In this document: positions 1 to 5,839 of the stretch, piece by piece
Numbering within the stretch: the stretch's first letter is position 1
Layout: every line of letters begins with the position of its first letter
Source: CAIOZW01 sp049317725
GTDB lineage: Bacteria > Acidobacteriota > Blastocatellia > RBC074
Assembly: GCA_049317725.1 (NCBI GenBank)
Contig: JBMOHS010000217.1
Coordinates: forward strand, 1 to 5,864
Direction: 5' to 3'
Length of the DNA stretch: 5,864 bases
Notes under the pieces: generated by a model
What the model was told of the DNA's origin: nothing
What the model saw: only the letters and a program-made list of their open reading frames with translations
Database searches by the model: none
Made by a program: the position numbers and the translations under genes

Positions 1-55
1 CGTTGGGGCGCTGGTGGAAATGCCCCCTTTTTGGCACGAAATGTCCAAAGTCCAG
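1..55 (-). repeat. Left arm of 55-bp inverted repeat (3' side of rsmB)
   Basis: The reverse complement of this segment matches 5769-5823, with position n pairing with 5824-n. I count 53 of 55 identical bases; the mismatches are at 35/5789 and 50/5774. Read in the direction of rsmB transcription, the unit starts with CTGGA 20 nt after the rsmB stop and ends with GCGCCCCAACG at the window edge. That ending is the first arm and loop of the palindrome seen complete at 5813-5829, so this copy is probably truncated by the window boundary rather than by biology. Similarity stops sharply at position 55, which marks the unit's inner boundary. No coding role is supported. Confidence 0.9.
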
Positions 56-75
56 AGCCATCCGTTAAGAATGGC

Positions 76-1452
76 CTATCTCCTCTTCCAGAGGACAGCA
101 ACAAAGAAGGCCTCGGTCTGGTGGCGATGCGGGAAGGTTCGAGCCCCGCTCTGCGGAGTGAGCAGACCTTCCGGATCGAGCCCGAGTTCGACGAGTCGTT
201 CGCGGGTGACCTCCCGGAACGCTGGGTGGCGTGCCCGAAAGCGGGTGACGATCTCCTCGCCCTCTTCCGCTTCCGTCGAGCAGACAGCATACGTCAGAAG
301 CCCACCGCTCGAAAGGGCCGTTGCCGCGTGGGTGAGCATCTCTTCCTGGCGTCGCGCGAGCGATTGGAGGATCGCCGGGGTCAGCCGCCACTTGATCTCC
401 GGGTGCTTCTGGAGCGTACCCAATCCCGAGCAGGGGGCGTCAACAAGGATCTGATCAAAGGAGTTCTCGGCAAAGGGTACCCGCCGGAGCAGATCCGCCT
501 GGGCCATCCAGATCTCCGGGGTCCCTTGGCGCTGGAGAAGGCTACGGGTCGTCTCTAACCGCGACCAGTTCCCATCGGTGAGGACGCGCTGGCTGCTCTC
601 CGGCAGGAGCGACGCCATGAGGGCCATCTTTCCCCCTGGCGCGCCGCAGACGTCCCAGAGACGGTACGGAGAGGAGGGCTCGGCCGAGAGGAGCGGGGTC
701 GCGAGTCGGGCCACCCATTGCGAGCCCTCCTCCTGGAGGTAGATCCATCCTTCGGCGACCGGTTGGGATCGTGGCGTCAGCACTCCCTGGTCGACGACCC
801 TTGCTTGTGAGACGAGCTGGCCCGGGGAGTGAGTGATCCCGTGGGTCGCGAGCCACTCATCGGTCACCGATTGCGGCGCGCGGGACTCGTTGTAGCGAAA
901 GACCTGTCGTGGGGGGAGGTTGTTCTGGGTGGCGAGCGACCTCGCCTCGTCGGCCCCCCAGCGCGCGATCCAGCGGCGCAGCAGCCAAGTTGGGTGCGAG
1001 GTCTCGATCGCCAGTCGGGTCAGTGGATCGGTCGGCCAAGCCTCGGCCGGGATCTCCGCTTCGCGCTGCGCCGCGCGCAGGACGGCGTTGACGAAGGGAG
1101 CGGCGCTCTTCCGGCCCGCTTGGTGGACGAGGTTGACCGATTCGTGGAGCGCGGCGTGGGCAGGAATGCGCGACAGACACTTCAGTTGGTAGAGGCCGAG
1201 CCGCAGTGCAAGCAGGGCGACCGGATCGAGTTTGCTGATGGGCCGGCGCGCGTAGCGCTCGATCAGAAAGTCGAGCCAAGCTTGGCGGCGCAGGATCCCG
1301 AGTGTCAACTCCTGCGCGAGATGTCGATCCTCCGGCGAGAGGCGATCGGCCGCTGGCCCGTGGAGGAGTGGTGAGACGGTCTCCCCCTCTTCCAGCACCT
1401 GCCGCAGGATGTCGAACGCGAGTTGGCGGGCGGGGCTGACCGTTCGTTTCAC
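76..1452 (-). CDS. rsmB: 16S rRNA (cytosine(967)-C(5))-methyltransferase RsmB
   Basis: RsmB (Sun/Fmu) is an S-adenosylmethionine-dependent enzyme that makes m5C967 (E. coli numbering) in 16S rRNA. The 458-residue protein has the family's two parts. Residues about 6-135 form a NusB-like RNA-binding domain, and residues about 200-458 form the Rossmann methyltransferase domain. The SAM loop VCGAPGGK is at 268-275. Motif IV, DAPCSGLG (338-345), supplies Cys341, and motif VI, YAVCST (388-393), supplies Cys391; these match the two cysteines used by m5C methyltransferases. The SAM loop has Gly where CAAPGGK is more usual, a mild change. Length is normal to slightly long. The start is GTG at 1452-1450, overlapping the fmt TGA as GTGA, with a weak GGAAG 7 nt upstream; this implies translational coupling to fmt. 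It is the last gene of the operon, and a repeat begins 20 nt after its TAG stop. Confidence 0.96.
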   Translation of the reverse strand: MKRTVSPARQLAFDILRQVLEEGETVSPLLHGPAADRLSPEDRHLAQELTLGILRRQAWLDFLIERYARRPISKLDPVALLALRLGLYQLKCLSRIPAHAALHESVNLVHQAGRKSAAPFVNAVLRAAQREAEIPAEAWPTDPLTRLAIETSHPTWLLRRWIARWGADEARSLATQNNLPPRQVFRYNESRAPQSVTDEWLATHGITHSPGQLVSQARVVDQGVLTPRSQPVAEGWIYLQEEGSQWVARLATPLLSAEPSSPYRLWDVCGAPGGKMALMASLLPESSQRVLTDGNWSRLETTRSLLQRQGTPEIWMAQADLLRRVPFAENSFDQILVDAPCSGLGTLQKHPEIKWRLTPAILQSLARRQEEMLTHAATALSSGGLLTYAVCSTEAEEGEEIVTRFRARHPAFREVTRERLVELGLDPEGLLTPQSGARTFPHRHQTEAFFVAVLWKRR

Positions 1453-2411
1453 GACTCGGCTTCCATCCCGTCGAAGCCATCTCCGACTGTCAGGCGAACT
1501 CCATTGAGAAAGTCACGCACGGTCATGCCACGTTTTCCCGCTGGCTGCACCGAGCGAATCCGCAGTTGTGTGCCGCCTCCACAGCGGACCGAGAAGCTCT
1601 CGCGGTCGGTCGCGACGATCGTTCCGGGAGGAACTGCTGTCTCGCCAGTCGGCTCCTCCGGGGCAATGCCGATCAGCTCGATCCGTTGTCCGAAAAGGAA
1701 GGAATGGCACCCGGGGAAGGGCGTGAAGCCGCGTTGACGGTCGAGGATCTCCTGCGCCGTCCGCTGCCAGTCCACCCGGCCATCCTCCCGCCGCAGAATC
1801 GGCGCGAGCGTCGCGTCCGCGGCCCGCTGGGGCTGCGGTGGCAACTCGCCGGCGACCAGCTTGGGGAGCAGTTCGACGAGCAGCCGCGCTCCGAGCTCGG
1901 CCAGCCGTGGTGTCAGGGTCTCGGCCGTCTCTTCTGGCCCGATCGAGGTGCGTGCCTGTCCGAGGATCGGCCCCGTGTCGAGCCCGGCGTCCATCTGCAT
2001 CAGCGTCACGCCCGTCTCCCGCTCGCCGCTGGCAATCGCCCAGGCGATCGGGGCGGCGCCACGGTAGCGCGGCAGCAGCGACGAATGAATGTTGAGGCAT
2101 CCATACCGCGGCGCCTCCAACATCCATTCCGGCAGAATCCGGCCATAGGCCGCGACGATCACCGCCTCGACCGAACGGAAGAGTGGCTCGAAGAAGGCCC
2201 GGGCCTCGGGGGTGCGGATCTTTTCGGGTTGGTGGACCGGGAGTCCGAGGGAGAGTGCCCGCACCTTCACTGGAGGGGGCGTGAGGATCTGCCGCCGCCC
2301 GACCGGGCGGTCTGGCTGCGTTACGACCGCCTTGACCTGATGGCCAGCCGCAACCAGGGATTCGAGGGCCGGGACGGCAAAGTCCGGTGTCCCCATGAAG
2401 ATCACTTCCAT
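1449..2411 (-). CDS. fmt: Methionyl-tRNA formyltransferase
   Basis: Fmt transfers a formyl group from 10-formyltetrahydrofolate to Met-tRNA(fMet), making the initiator tRNA used in bacterial translation. The 320-residue product begins MEVIFMGTPDFAVPAL, the classic N-terminus of the formyl-transferase Rossmann domain (about 1-180). The catalytic triad is visible as Asn107 and His109 in NIHSSLLPRYRGAAP and Asp145 in DAGLDTG, matching E. coli Asn106, His108 and Asp144. The C-terminal OB-like tRNA-binding domain (about 205-310) carries the usual EDGRVDW and RGFTPFPG segments. I chose ATG at 2411 because AAGGAG lies just upstream and the family N-terminus starts there. An in-frame TTG at 2438 would add nine atypical residues and overlap def. 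It follows def after 17 nt and overlaps rsmB by 4 nt. Pairing with def is the classic formylation/deformylation module. Confidence 0.97.
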   Translation of the reverse strand: MEVIFMGTPDFAVPALESLVAAGHQVKAVVTQPDRPVGRRQILTPPPVKVRALSLGLPVHQPEKIRTPEARAFFEPLFRSVEAVIVAAYGRILPEWMLEAPRYGCLNIHSSLLPRYRGAAPIAWAIASGERETGVTLMQMDAGLDTGPILGQARTSIGPEETAETLTPRLAELGARLLVELLPKLVAGELPPQPQRAADATLAPILRREDGRVDWQRTAQEILDRQRGFTPFPGCHSFLFGQRIELIGIAPEEPTGETAVPPGTIVATDRESFSVRCGGGTQLRIRSVQPAGKRGMTVRDFLNGVRLTVGDGFDGMEAES

Positions 2412-2415
2412 TCCG

Positions 2416-2421
2416 CTCCTT
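2416..2421 (-). promoter_or_regulatory. Ribosome binding site of fmt
   Basis: On the minus strand, AAGGAG stands 4 nt before the ATG at 2411. It lies in the short def-fmt gap and decides the fmt start against the upstream in-frame TTG at 2438, which lies inside def. Confidence 0.75.
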
Positions 2422-2428
2422 CGCTCGC

Positions 2429-2941
2429 CTATTCCCAATCTCCGACCTTGATCCGCTTGCGAATCTTCTGCTTGATGAGGTCCCGTTTGAGCGGGCTGAG
2501 GTACTCGATGAAGACCTTTCCGTTGATGTGGTCGGTCTCGTGCAGCACGCAGCGCGCAGCAAAGCCCCGCGCCTCGAAGGTAAACTCCCGCCCGTGCAGG
2601 TCGATCGCCGAGACGGTGATGACCTCGGGCCGCTCAACCTCGATGGTGAAGCCCGGGAAGCTCAAACAGCCCTCCTCGCTGATCTCTGTCCCCTTGGTCT
2701 CGACGATCTTCGGGTTGATGCAGACGATCCGCTCCTTCGACTCCTGCCCCGAGCTGACATCCATGACGAAGAACTTCTGGGAGCGGGCGACTTGGGGTGC
2801 CGCCAGCCCCGCCCCGTGGGCGTCATACATCGTCTCGAACATGTCGTCGACCAGCTTGGCAAACTGGCCGTCGATGTTGGTCACCTCATCCCCTTCCCGT
2901 TGCAGGATCGGGTCTCCGTATTTGACGATCGGCAGTTTCAT
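2429..2941 (-). CDS. def: Peptide deformylase
   Basis: Def is the metalloenzyme that removes the N-formyl group from nascent polypeptides at the ribosome. The 170-residue protein has all three family motifs. Motif 1 is GAGLAAPQ (43-50), with Gln50. Motif 2 is EGCLS (90-94), with the metal ligand Cys92. Motif 3 is HETDH (134-138), with metal ligands His134 and His138 and catalytic Glu135. EGCLS and the full-length C-terminus fit the bacterial type; the LKRDLIKQKIRK...GDW ending resembles acidobacterial deformylases as I remember them. The ATG start at 2941 has GGGAGG 9 nt upstream and gives the standard N-terminus MKLPIVKYGDPIL. It starts 19 nt after the aroC stop and ends 17 nt before fmt, so it is very probably cotranscribed with both. 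No truncation or missing catalytic residue is seen. Confidence 0.97.
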   Translation of the reverse strand: MKLPIVKYGDPILQREGDEVTNIDGQFAKLVDDMFETMYDAHGAGLAAPQVARSQKFFVMDVSSGQESKERIVCINPKIVETKGTEISEEGCLSFPGFTIEVERPEVITVSAIDLHGREFTFEARGFAARCVLHETDHINGKVFIEYLSPLKRDLIKQKIRKRIKVGDWE

Positions 2942-2950
2942 GGCAACGAT

Positions 2951-2956
2951 CCTCCC
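2951..2956 (-). promoter_or_regulatory. Ribosome binding site of def
   Basis: GGGAGG on the minus strand, 9 nt before the def ATG, lies in the 19-nt gap after the aroC stop. It is the best Shine-Dalgarno match in the operon. This suggests def is initiated independently rather than only by coupling to aroC. Confidence 0.75.
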
Positions 2957-2960
2957 TGAA

Positions 2961-4136
2961 CTAATAGTGCTTGATCTGATCGAGATAGCCTGCCAAGTTG
3001 CGTTTCATCTCGGTGAGCGAGTCCCCGCCGAACTTTTCGCGCAGGGCCCGCGCGAGGACGATCGACGCCATGGCCTCGCCAATGACGCCGGCCGCCGGTA
3101 CGGCGGTGACATCGGAGCGTTCGAAGTCCGACTCCATCGCCTCTTTGGTCTCGATATGGACGCTGCGGAGTCGCTGCCGAAGCGTCGCGATCGGTTTGAG
3201 ATAGCCGCGGATCCGGAGCTCCTCGCCGTTGGTCATGCCGCCTTCGAGGCCGCCGGCGCGGTTCGAGTAGCGGTAGAAGGACGAATCCTCGGTGTGATAG
3301 CCGATCTCGTCGTGGACCTGTGATCCTGGGCGACTGGCGTTGGCGACCCCCTCGCCGAGTTCGACCGCCTTGACGGCGTGGATCGACATGATTGCCTGTG
3401 CCAGTTGACCGTCGAGTTTGCCGAGCCAGCTGGTGTGGGCACCCAGTCCGGGAGGGCAGCCGCGCACGACCACCTCGAAGATCCCCCCGAGCGTATCCCC
3501 TTCGGTAACCCCGGCTTGGTCGATGCGAGTGATCATCCGGGCGGCCGCCTCCGGGTCCGCGCAGCGCACCATCGTGTCGTCGGCGAGGTCACGGATCTGT
3601 TCCCACGGGATGGGCGTCTCGGCCGTGGCGATCTCTCCGATCCGCAGGACGTGGCTCGCTACTTCGATGCCGCATTCCCGGAGCAGCTCGCGGGCGAGGG
3701 CTCCAACGGCGACTCGCATCGTCGTCTCCCGCGCGCTGGCCCGCTCGAGAATGTCGCGGAGATCGCGCCGGTCATACTTGAGGCCGCCGACGAGATCGGC
3801 GTGGCCCGGTCGCGGTCGAATCACCTTGCGGTCGCGCGCCGGAGGGACCTCTGGTTTGGCGACGGCCATCACCTCCAGCCAGTTGGCGTTGTCCCGGTTC
3901 TCGACCATCAAGGCGATCGGGGAGCCCAAGGTCTCGCCGTGGCGCACCCCACTGAGAATCTGCACCTGGTCGGTCTCGATCTTCATCCGACCGCCCCGCC
4001 CATACCCCTGTTGCCGTCGCCACAATTGGTGGTTGATTCGTTCGAGGGTGACAGGCAGGCCTGCCGGCAGCCCCTCCACCGTCGCGATCAACGCCCGTCC
4101 GTGTGATTCGCCTGCCGTGGTAAACGTAAATCCCAT
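2961..4136 (-). CDS. aroC: Chorismate synthase
   Basis: AroC converts 5-enolpyruvylshikimate-3-phosphate to chorismate, the last common step to aromatic amino acids, folates and quinones, using reduced FMN as a catalytic cofactor. The 391-residue protein starts MGFTFTTAGESHGRAL, containing signature 1 with the conserved His12. The second conserved His is in RPGHADLVGG (His112). Signature 2 appears as ERASARETTMRVAVGA (131-146). Signature 3 includes RSDVTAVPAAGVIGEAM (340-356), with the conserved Asp342. GGLEGGMTNGEE (295-306) is another family block. It is intact and of the longer, about 390-residue class seen in actinobacteria and some other phyla. The ATG at 4136 follows a purine-rich leader with AGAGG only 2 nt upstream, a short spacing, but the family N-terminus begins here. 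It is the first gene of the aroC-def-fmt-rsmB unit, with a promoter about 40-75 nt upstream. Confidence 0.97.
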   Translation of the reverse strand: MGFTFTTAGESHGRALIATVEGLPAGLPVTLERINHQLWRRQQGYGRGGRMKIETDQVQILSGVRHGETLGSPIALMVENRDNANWLEVMAVAKPEVPPARDRKVIRPRPGHADLVGGLKYDRRDLRDILERASARETTMRVAVGALARELLRECGIEVASHVLRIGEIATAETPIPWEQIRDLADDTMVRCADPEAAARMITRIDQAGVTEGDTLGGIFEVVVRGCPPGLGAHTSWLGKLDGQLAQAIMSIHAVKAVELGEGVANASRPGSQVHDEIGYHTEDSSFYRYSNRAGGLEGGMTNGEELRIRGYLKPIATLRQRLRSVHIETKEAMESDFERSDVTAVPAAGVIGEAMASIVLARALREKFGGDSLTEMKRNLAGYLDQIKHY

Positions 4137-4182
4137 ATCCTCTTTCTCTCTTCACTCTCCCGCCCACACGGGCAAAAAAGCA

Positions 4183-4211
4183 AGTATAGATTCTCACCAT
4201 CAGCCCGGCAA
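4183..4211 (-). promoter_or_regulatory. Sigma70-type promoter of the aroC-def-fmt-rsmB operon
   Basis: On the minus strand, TTGCCG (4211-4206, 4/6 to TTGACA) is followed after exactly 17 nt by TATACT (4188-4183, 5/6 to TATAAT). Transcription would start near 4176, giving a leader of about 40 nt. That leader contains a small GCCC-ACAC-GGGC stem (4162-4173) and a purine-rich run (4139-4153) before the aroC ATG. This is the best promoter-like pair I see in the divergent intergenic region. It is inferred from sequence alone. Confidence 0.65.
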
Positions 4212-4248
4212 CCGTCAGGGGAATTTTGCCTACCGCTGGCAGTTTTGG
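4207..4248. promoter_or_regulatory. Cluster of GGCA/TGCC half-sites over the operon -35 (possible operator)
   Basis: GGCAA (4207-4211) faces TTGCC (4226-4230) across 14 nt. The same TTGCC faces TGGCA (4237-4241) across a short spacer, and TTTTGGC (4243-4249) follows. The first half-site coincides with the -35 of the aroC promoter. Spaced half-sites of this sort can be operators for a dimeric regulator, but the motifs are short and the spacing irregular, so chance is quite possible. Confidence 0.2.
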
Positions 4249-4371
4249 CGCGGAAGCGCTACACTCTGCCCCGTTTGACGACCCCCTCTCCTCTCAAGCG
4301 ACGGACCGAACCTGCGACTGAGGATGGCTGGGACGACTCTTCTTCACGAGAATGATGACGGCTTGAGCTTT

Positions 4372-4399
4372 CGGAGACCGGCCTTGAGGGCTGTCTCCG
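4372..4399 (+). promoter_or_regulatory. Hairpin in the leader of the oxidoreductase gene
   Basis: CGGAGAC (4372-4378) and GTCTCCG (4393-4399) form a perfect 7-bp stem. Inside it, GCC (4381-4383) can pair with GGC (4389-4391) around a TTGAG loop. The structure ends 22 nt before the proposed ATG at 4422. No T-run follows, so it is not a standard intrinsic terminator. It may be a leader structure or a dyad-symmetric protein site. I found no convincing plus-strand promoter; the best -10-like hexamer is TACACT at 4260-4265 with a poor -35. Confidence 0.4.
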
Positions 4400-4414
4400 G
4401 CAATCTTCCATGAC

Positions 4415-4418
4415 GAGG
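4415..4418 (+). promoter_or_regulatory. Possible ribosome binding site of the oxidoreductase gene
   Basis: GAGG lies 3 nt before the ATG at 4422. The alternative in-frame ATG at 4410 has no purine-rich site upstream (TCCGGCAATCTTCC). The spacing is short, like that of aroC, but it favours 4422. Confidence 0.45.
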
Positions 4419-4421
4419 CAT

Positions 4422-5642
4422 ATGAACAATCTACCCAAAATAACACGTCGAGCATTTGTGGCAGGTACGTTGGCGACGACCGCGACCTACGCCGCCAGTC
4501 GGGACCGGATCCTCGGGGCCAACGAACGCCTGCGCGTGGGCGTCATCGGGTGCGGAGGTCTCGCCCGTGGGGCCCATATCCCGGCACTCCTCAAGATGAA
4601 GGAGACAGATCAGGTCGAGATTGTTGGCGTCTGTGACGTCTACCAGAAGAACCTCGACGCGGCAGTCGGGTTGACCGGTGCCAAACCCTACCGCGACTAT
4701 CGCGCGATCCTCGATTCCAAAGAGTTCGACTACGTGACGATCGTCACCCCGGAACATTGGCACGCCAAGATGACGCTCGACGCTGCGGATGCTGGCAAGC
4801 ACATCTACTGCGAGAAGCCGATGACCTGGTCAATCGACGAGGGGCGCAAGGTCGTCCAGAAGATCCGCCAGACCGGCGTCAAGCTCCAGGTTGGCGTCCA
4901 GGGGATGTCAGATGACTCCTACGAGACGGCTTACAAGTACATCCAGCAGGGGGCGATTGGTAAGGTCGTTCAGGCCCAGATCGACTACTCCCGCAACAAT
5001 CGCGGGGACTTCTGGGTCGGAAAGATGGATCCAGACGTCAAGCCCGGCGTCAATCTTGACTGGAACGCTTGGCAGGGACCGGCGCGAAAGCACCCCTTCG
5101 ATCCTGATCGGTTCTTCCATTGGCGGCGCTACTGGGCCTACTCCGGGGGGATTGCCACCGACCTCTTTGTTCACCGGATCACCCGCATGATCAAGGCGAT
5201 CGGCCTGACCTTCCCGGAGCGCGTCGTGGCCACCGGCGGCAAATGGCTCTTCACCAACTCGAAGGCGGAGATTCCTGATACCTTCAACATGATCTGCGAC
5301 TACCCGGGAGGCCCGTCCGTCCTCTGCCTCTCCTCGATGGCCAACGATACCCCGATTCCGCACGTCATTCGCGGGCATGAAGGGACGATCGAGTTTACCC
5401 GGACCGGCTTCACCATCAAGCCGCAGCGCCTCTATGGCGAAGGCAAGCAGGAGATCGTGCACCAGAAGTCAGGGGGGGAGGATATTCTGCTCCACCACCG
5501 CAATCTCCAAGAGGCGATCCGCAAGGGGGCCGCACTCAAGTGCGATGTCAATCTTGGGTACTACGGAGTGGTCGCCGTGGGACTCGCCATCCAGTCGTTC
5601 CGCAAGCAGCGATACATGACGTGGAATCCGCGCAACGCCTGA
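4422..5642 (+). CDS. Tat-exported Gfo/Idh/MocA family oxidoreductase
   Basis: This is a probable NAD(P)-dependent dehydrogenase of the glucose-fructose oxidoreductase/inositol dehydrogenase/MocA family, which usually act on sugars or polyols. The exact substrate cannot be read from the sequence. Numbering from the ATG at 4422 (406 residues), TRRAFVAG (8-15) is a twin-arginine motif followed by a modest hydrophobic stretch, so export of the folded, cofactor-loaded protein is likely; no lipobox is seen. The Rossmann domain begins LRVGVIGCGGLARG (37-50) with its dinucleotide glycines. The family EKP motif is at 131-133 (YCEKPMTW), carrying the conserved Lys132. The C-terminal alpha/beta domain includes SGGIATDLFVHRIT (241-254), where Asp247 and His251 sit where the family places active-site residues. 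Length is typical. The gene stands alone, divergent from the aroC operon. The start could be ATG 4410, adding MTRH, but the ribosome site favours 4422. Confidence 0.9.
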   Translation: MNNLPKITRRAFVAGTLATTATYAASRDRILGANERLRVGVIGCGGLARGAHIPALLKMKETDQVEIVGVCDVYQKNLDAAVGLTGAKPYRDYRAILDSKEFDYVTIVTPEHWHAKMTLDAADAGKHIYCEKPMTWSIDEGRKVVQKIRQTGVKLQVGVQGMSDDSYETAYKYIQQGAIGKVVQAQIDYSRNNRGDFWVGKMDPDVKPGVNLDWNAWQGPARKHPFDPDRFFHWRRYWAYSGGIATDLFVHRITRMIKAIGLTFPERVVATGGKWLFTNSKAEIPDTFNMICDYPGGPSVLCLSSMANDTPIPHVIRGHEGTIEFTRTGFTIKPQRLYGEGKQEIVHQKSGGEDILLHHRNLQEAIRKGAALKCDVNLGYYGVVAVGLAIQSFRKQRYMTWNPRNA

Positions 5643-5693
5643 TCTTGATGGGCAGGAGGTGGGCGGGTTTCAATACGGCCGGTGTGAGTTGGA

Positions 5694-5716
5694 GGGGCAA
5701 CCCTTGCGGTTGCCCC
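5694..5716. repeat. GC-rich palindrome H1 downstream of the oxidoreductase gene
   Basis: GGGGCAACC (5694-5702) and GGTTGCCCC (5708-5716) form a perfect 9-bp stem with a CTTGC loop. A further GAGT/ACTC helix (5686-5689 with 5720-5723) can extend it after a small internal loop. It lies 51 nt after the stop codon. No T-run follows on either strand, so it is not a canonical Rho-independent terminator, although it could stabilise the mRNA 3' end. Confidence 0.7.
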
Positions 5717-5737
5717 ATCACTCCTTCAAGCGAGACT

Positions 5738-5769
5738 GGGGCAGGCAGGGCAGGCACAAGGCCTGCCCC
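5738..5769. repeat. GC-rich palindrome H2 with duplicated left arm
   Basis: GGGCAGGC (5748-5755) pairs with GCCTGCCC (5761-5768) around an ACAAG loop. A second copy of the left arm, GGGGCAGGC (5738-5746), can pair instead with GCCTGCCCC (5761-5769). Two mutually exclusive stems therefore share one right arm. H2 directly abuts the 55-bp shared unit and is absent from the left copy, so it appears to be a separate module. Confidence 0.65.
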
Positions 5770-5823
5770 TGGAGTTTGGACATTTCGTTCCAAAAAGGGG
5801 GCATTTCCACCAGCGCCCCAACG
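5769..5823 (+). repeat. Right arm of 55-bp inverted repeat (3' side of oxidoreductase)
   Basis: This is the inverted copy of 1-55 with 53/55 matching bases. It begins CTGGA 126 nt after the oxidoreductase stop and runs through CCAAAAAGGGGGCATTTCC to the palindrome at 5813. It contains a short internal direct repeat, GG(A/G)CATTTC (5778-5786 and 5799-5807). Like the left copy, it is oriented the same way relative to the gene it follows. Sequence beyond 5823 cannot be compared because the left copy runs off the window. Confidence 0.9.
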
Positions 5824-5829
5824 GGGCGC
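5813..5829. repeat. Perfect palindrome H3 at the end of the shared unit
   Basis: GCGCCCC (5813-5819) and GGGGCGC (5823-5829) form a perfect 7-bp GC-only stem around an AAC loop. The left repeat copy includes the same first arm and loop (1-11 on the minus strand) before the window ends. H3 is therefore probably a conserved part of the repeat. Confidence 0.75.
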
Positions 5830-5839
5830 CGCATACCAG

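Noticed and set aside
857..1480. Long minus-strand reading frame out of phase with rsmB and fmt
   Set aside because: It is a shadow of rsmB: composition is Arg/Pro/Ala-rich, there is no recognisable domain, and the in-phase rsmB frame has full catalytic motifs.
1513..2637. 374-codon minus-strand open frame overlapping fmt and def
   Set aside because: It is low-complexity, Arg/Gly/Ser-rich and in the wrong phase. fmt in the same region has its full catalytic triad.
1566..3323. 585-codon plus-strand open frame crossing fmt, def and aroC
   Set aside because: It lies antisense to three intact conserved genes, resembles no family, and is a product of high GC content and codon bias.
4162..4179. 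GCCC-ACAC-GGGC stem next to six A residues as a terminator
   Set aside because: The stem is only 4 bp. On the plus strand it is followed by A residues, and on the minus strand the T-run precedes it; neither fits a terminator.
4237..4251. Sigma54-like GG-N10-GC spacing (TGGCAG...GC)
   Set aside because: The -12 element reads GCGC instead of TTGC, and no enhancer-binding regulator gene is nearby, so the match is too weak.
3418..4278. Plus-strand 286-codon open frame opposite aroC
   Set aside because: It is Ser/Arg-rich and antisense to an intact aroC, with no motif support.
5694..5716. H1 as an intrinsic terminator of the oxidoreductase gene
   Set aside because: The stem is strong but is followed by ATCACTCC on the plus strand, with no U-tract. 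It is kept as a palindrome only.
5548..5793. Short minus-strand frame running through the right-hand repeat, and its counterpart at 14-454
   Set aside because: Both begin inside the repeat and then run antisense to a real gene. The similarity of their first residues reflects only the DNA repeat.
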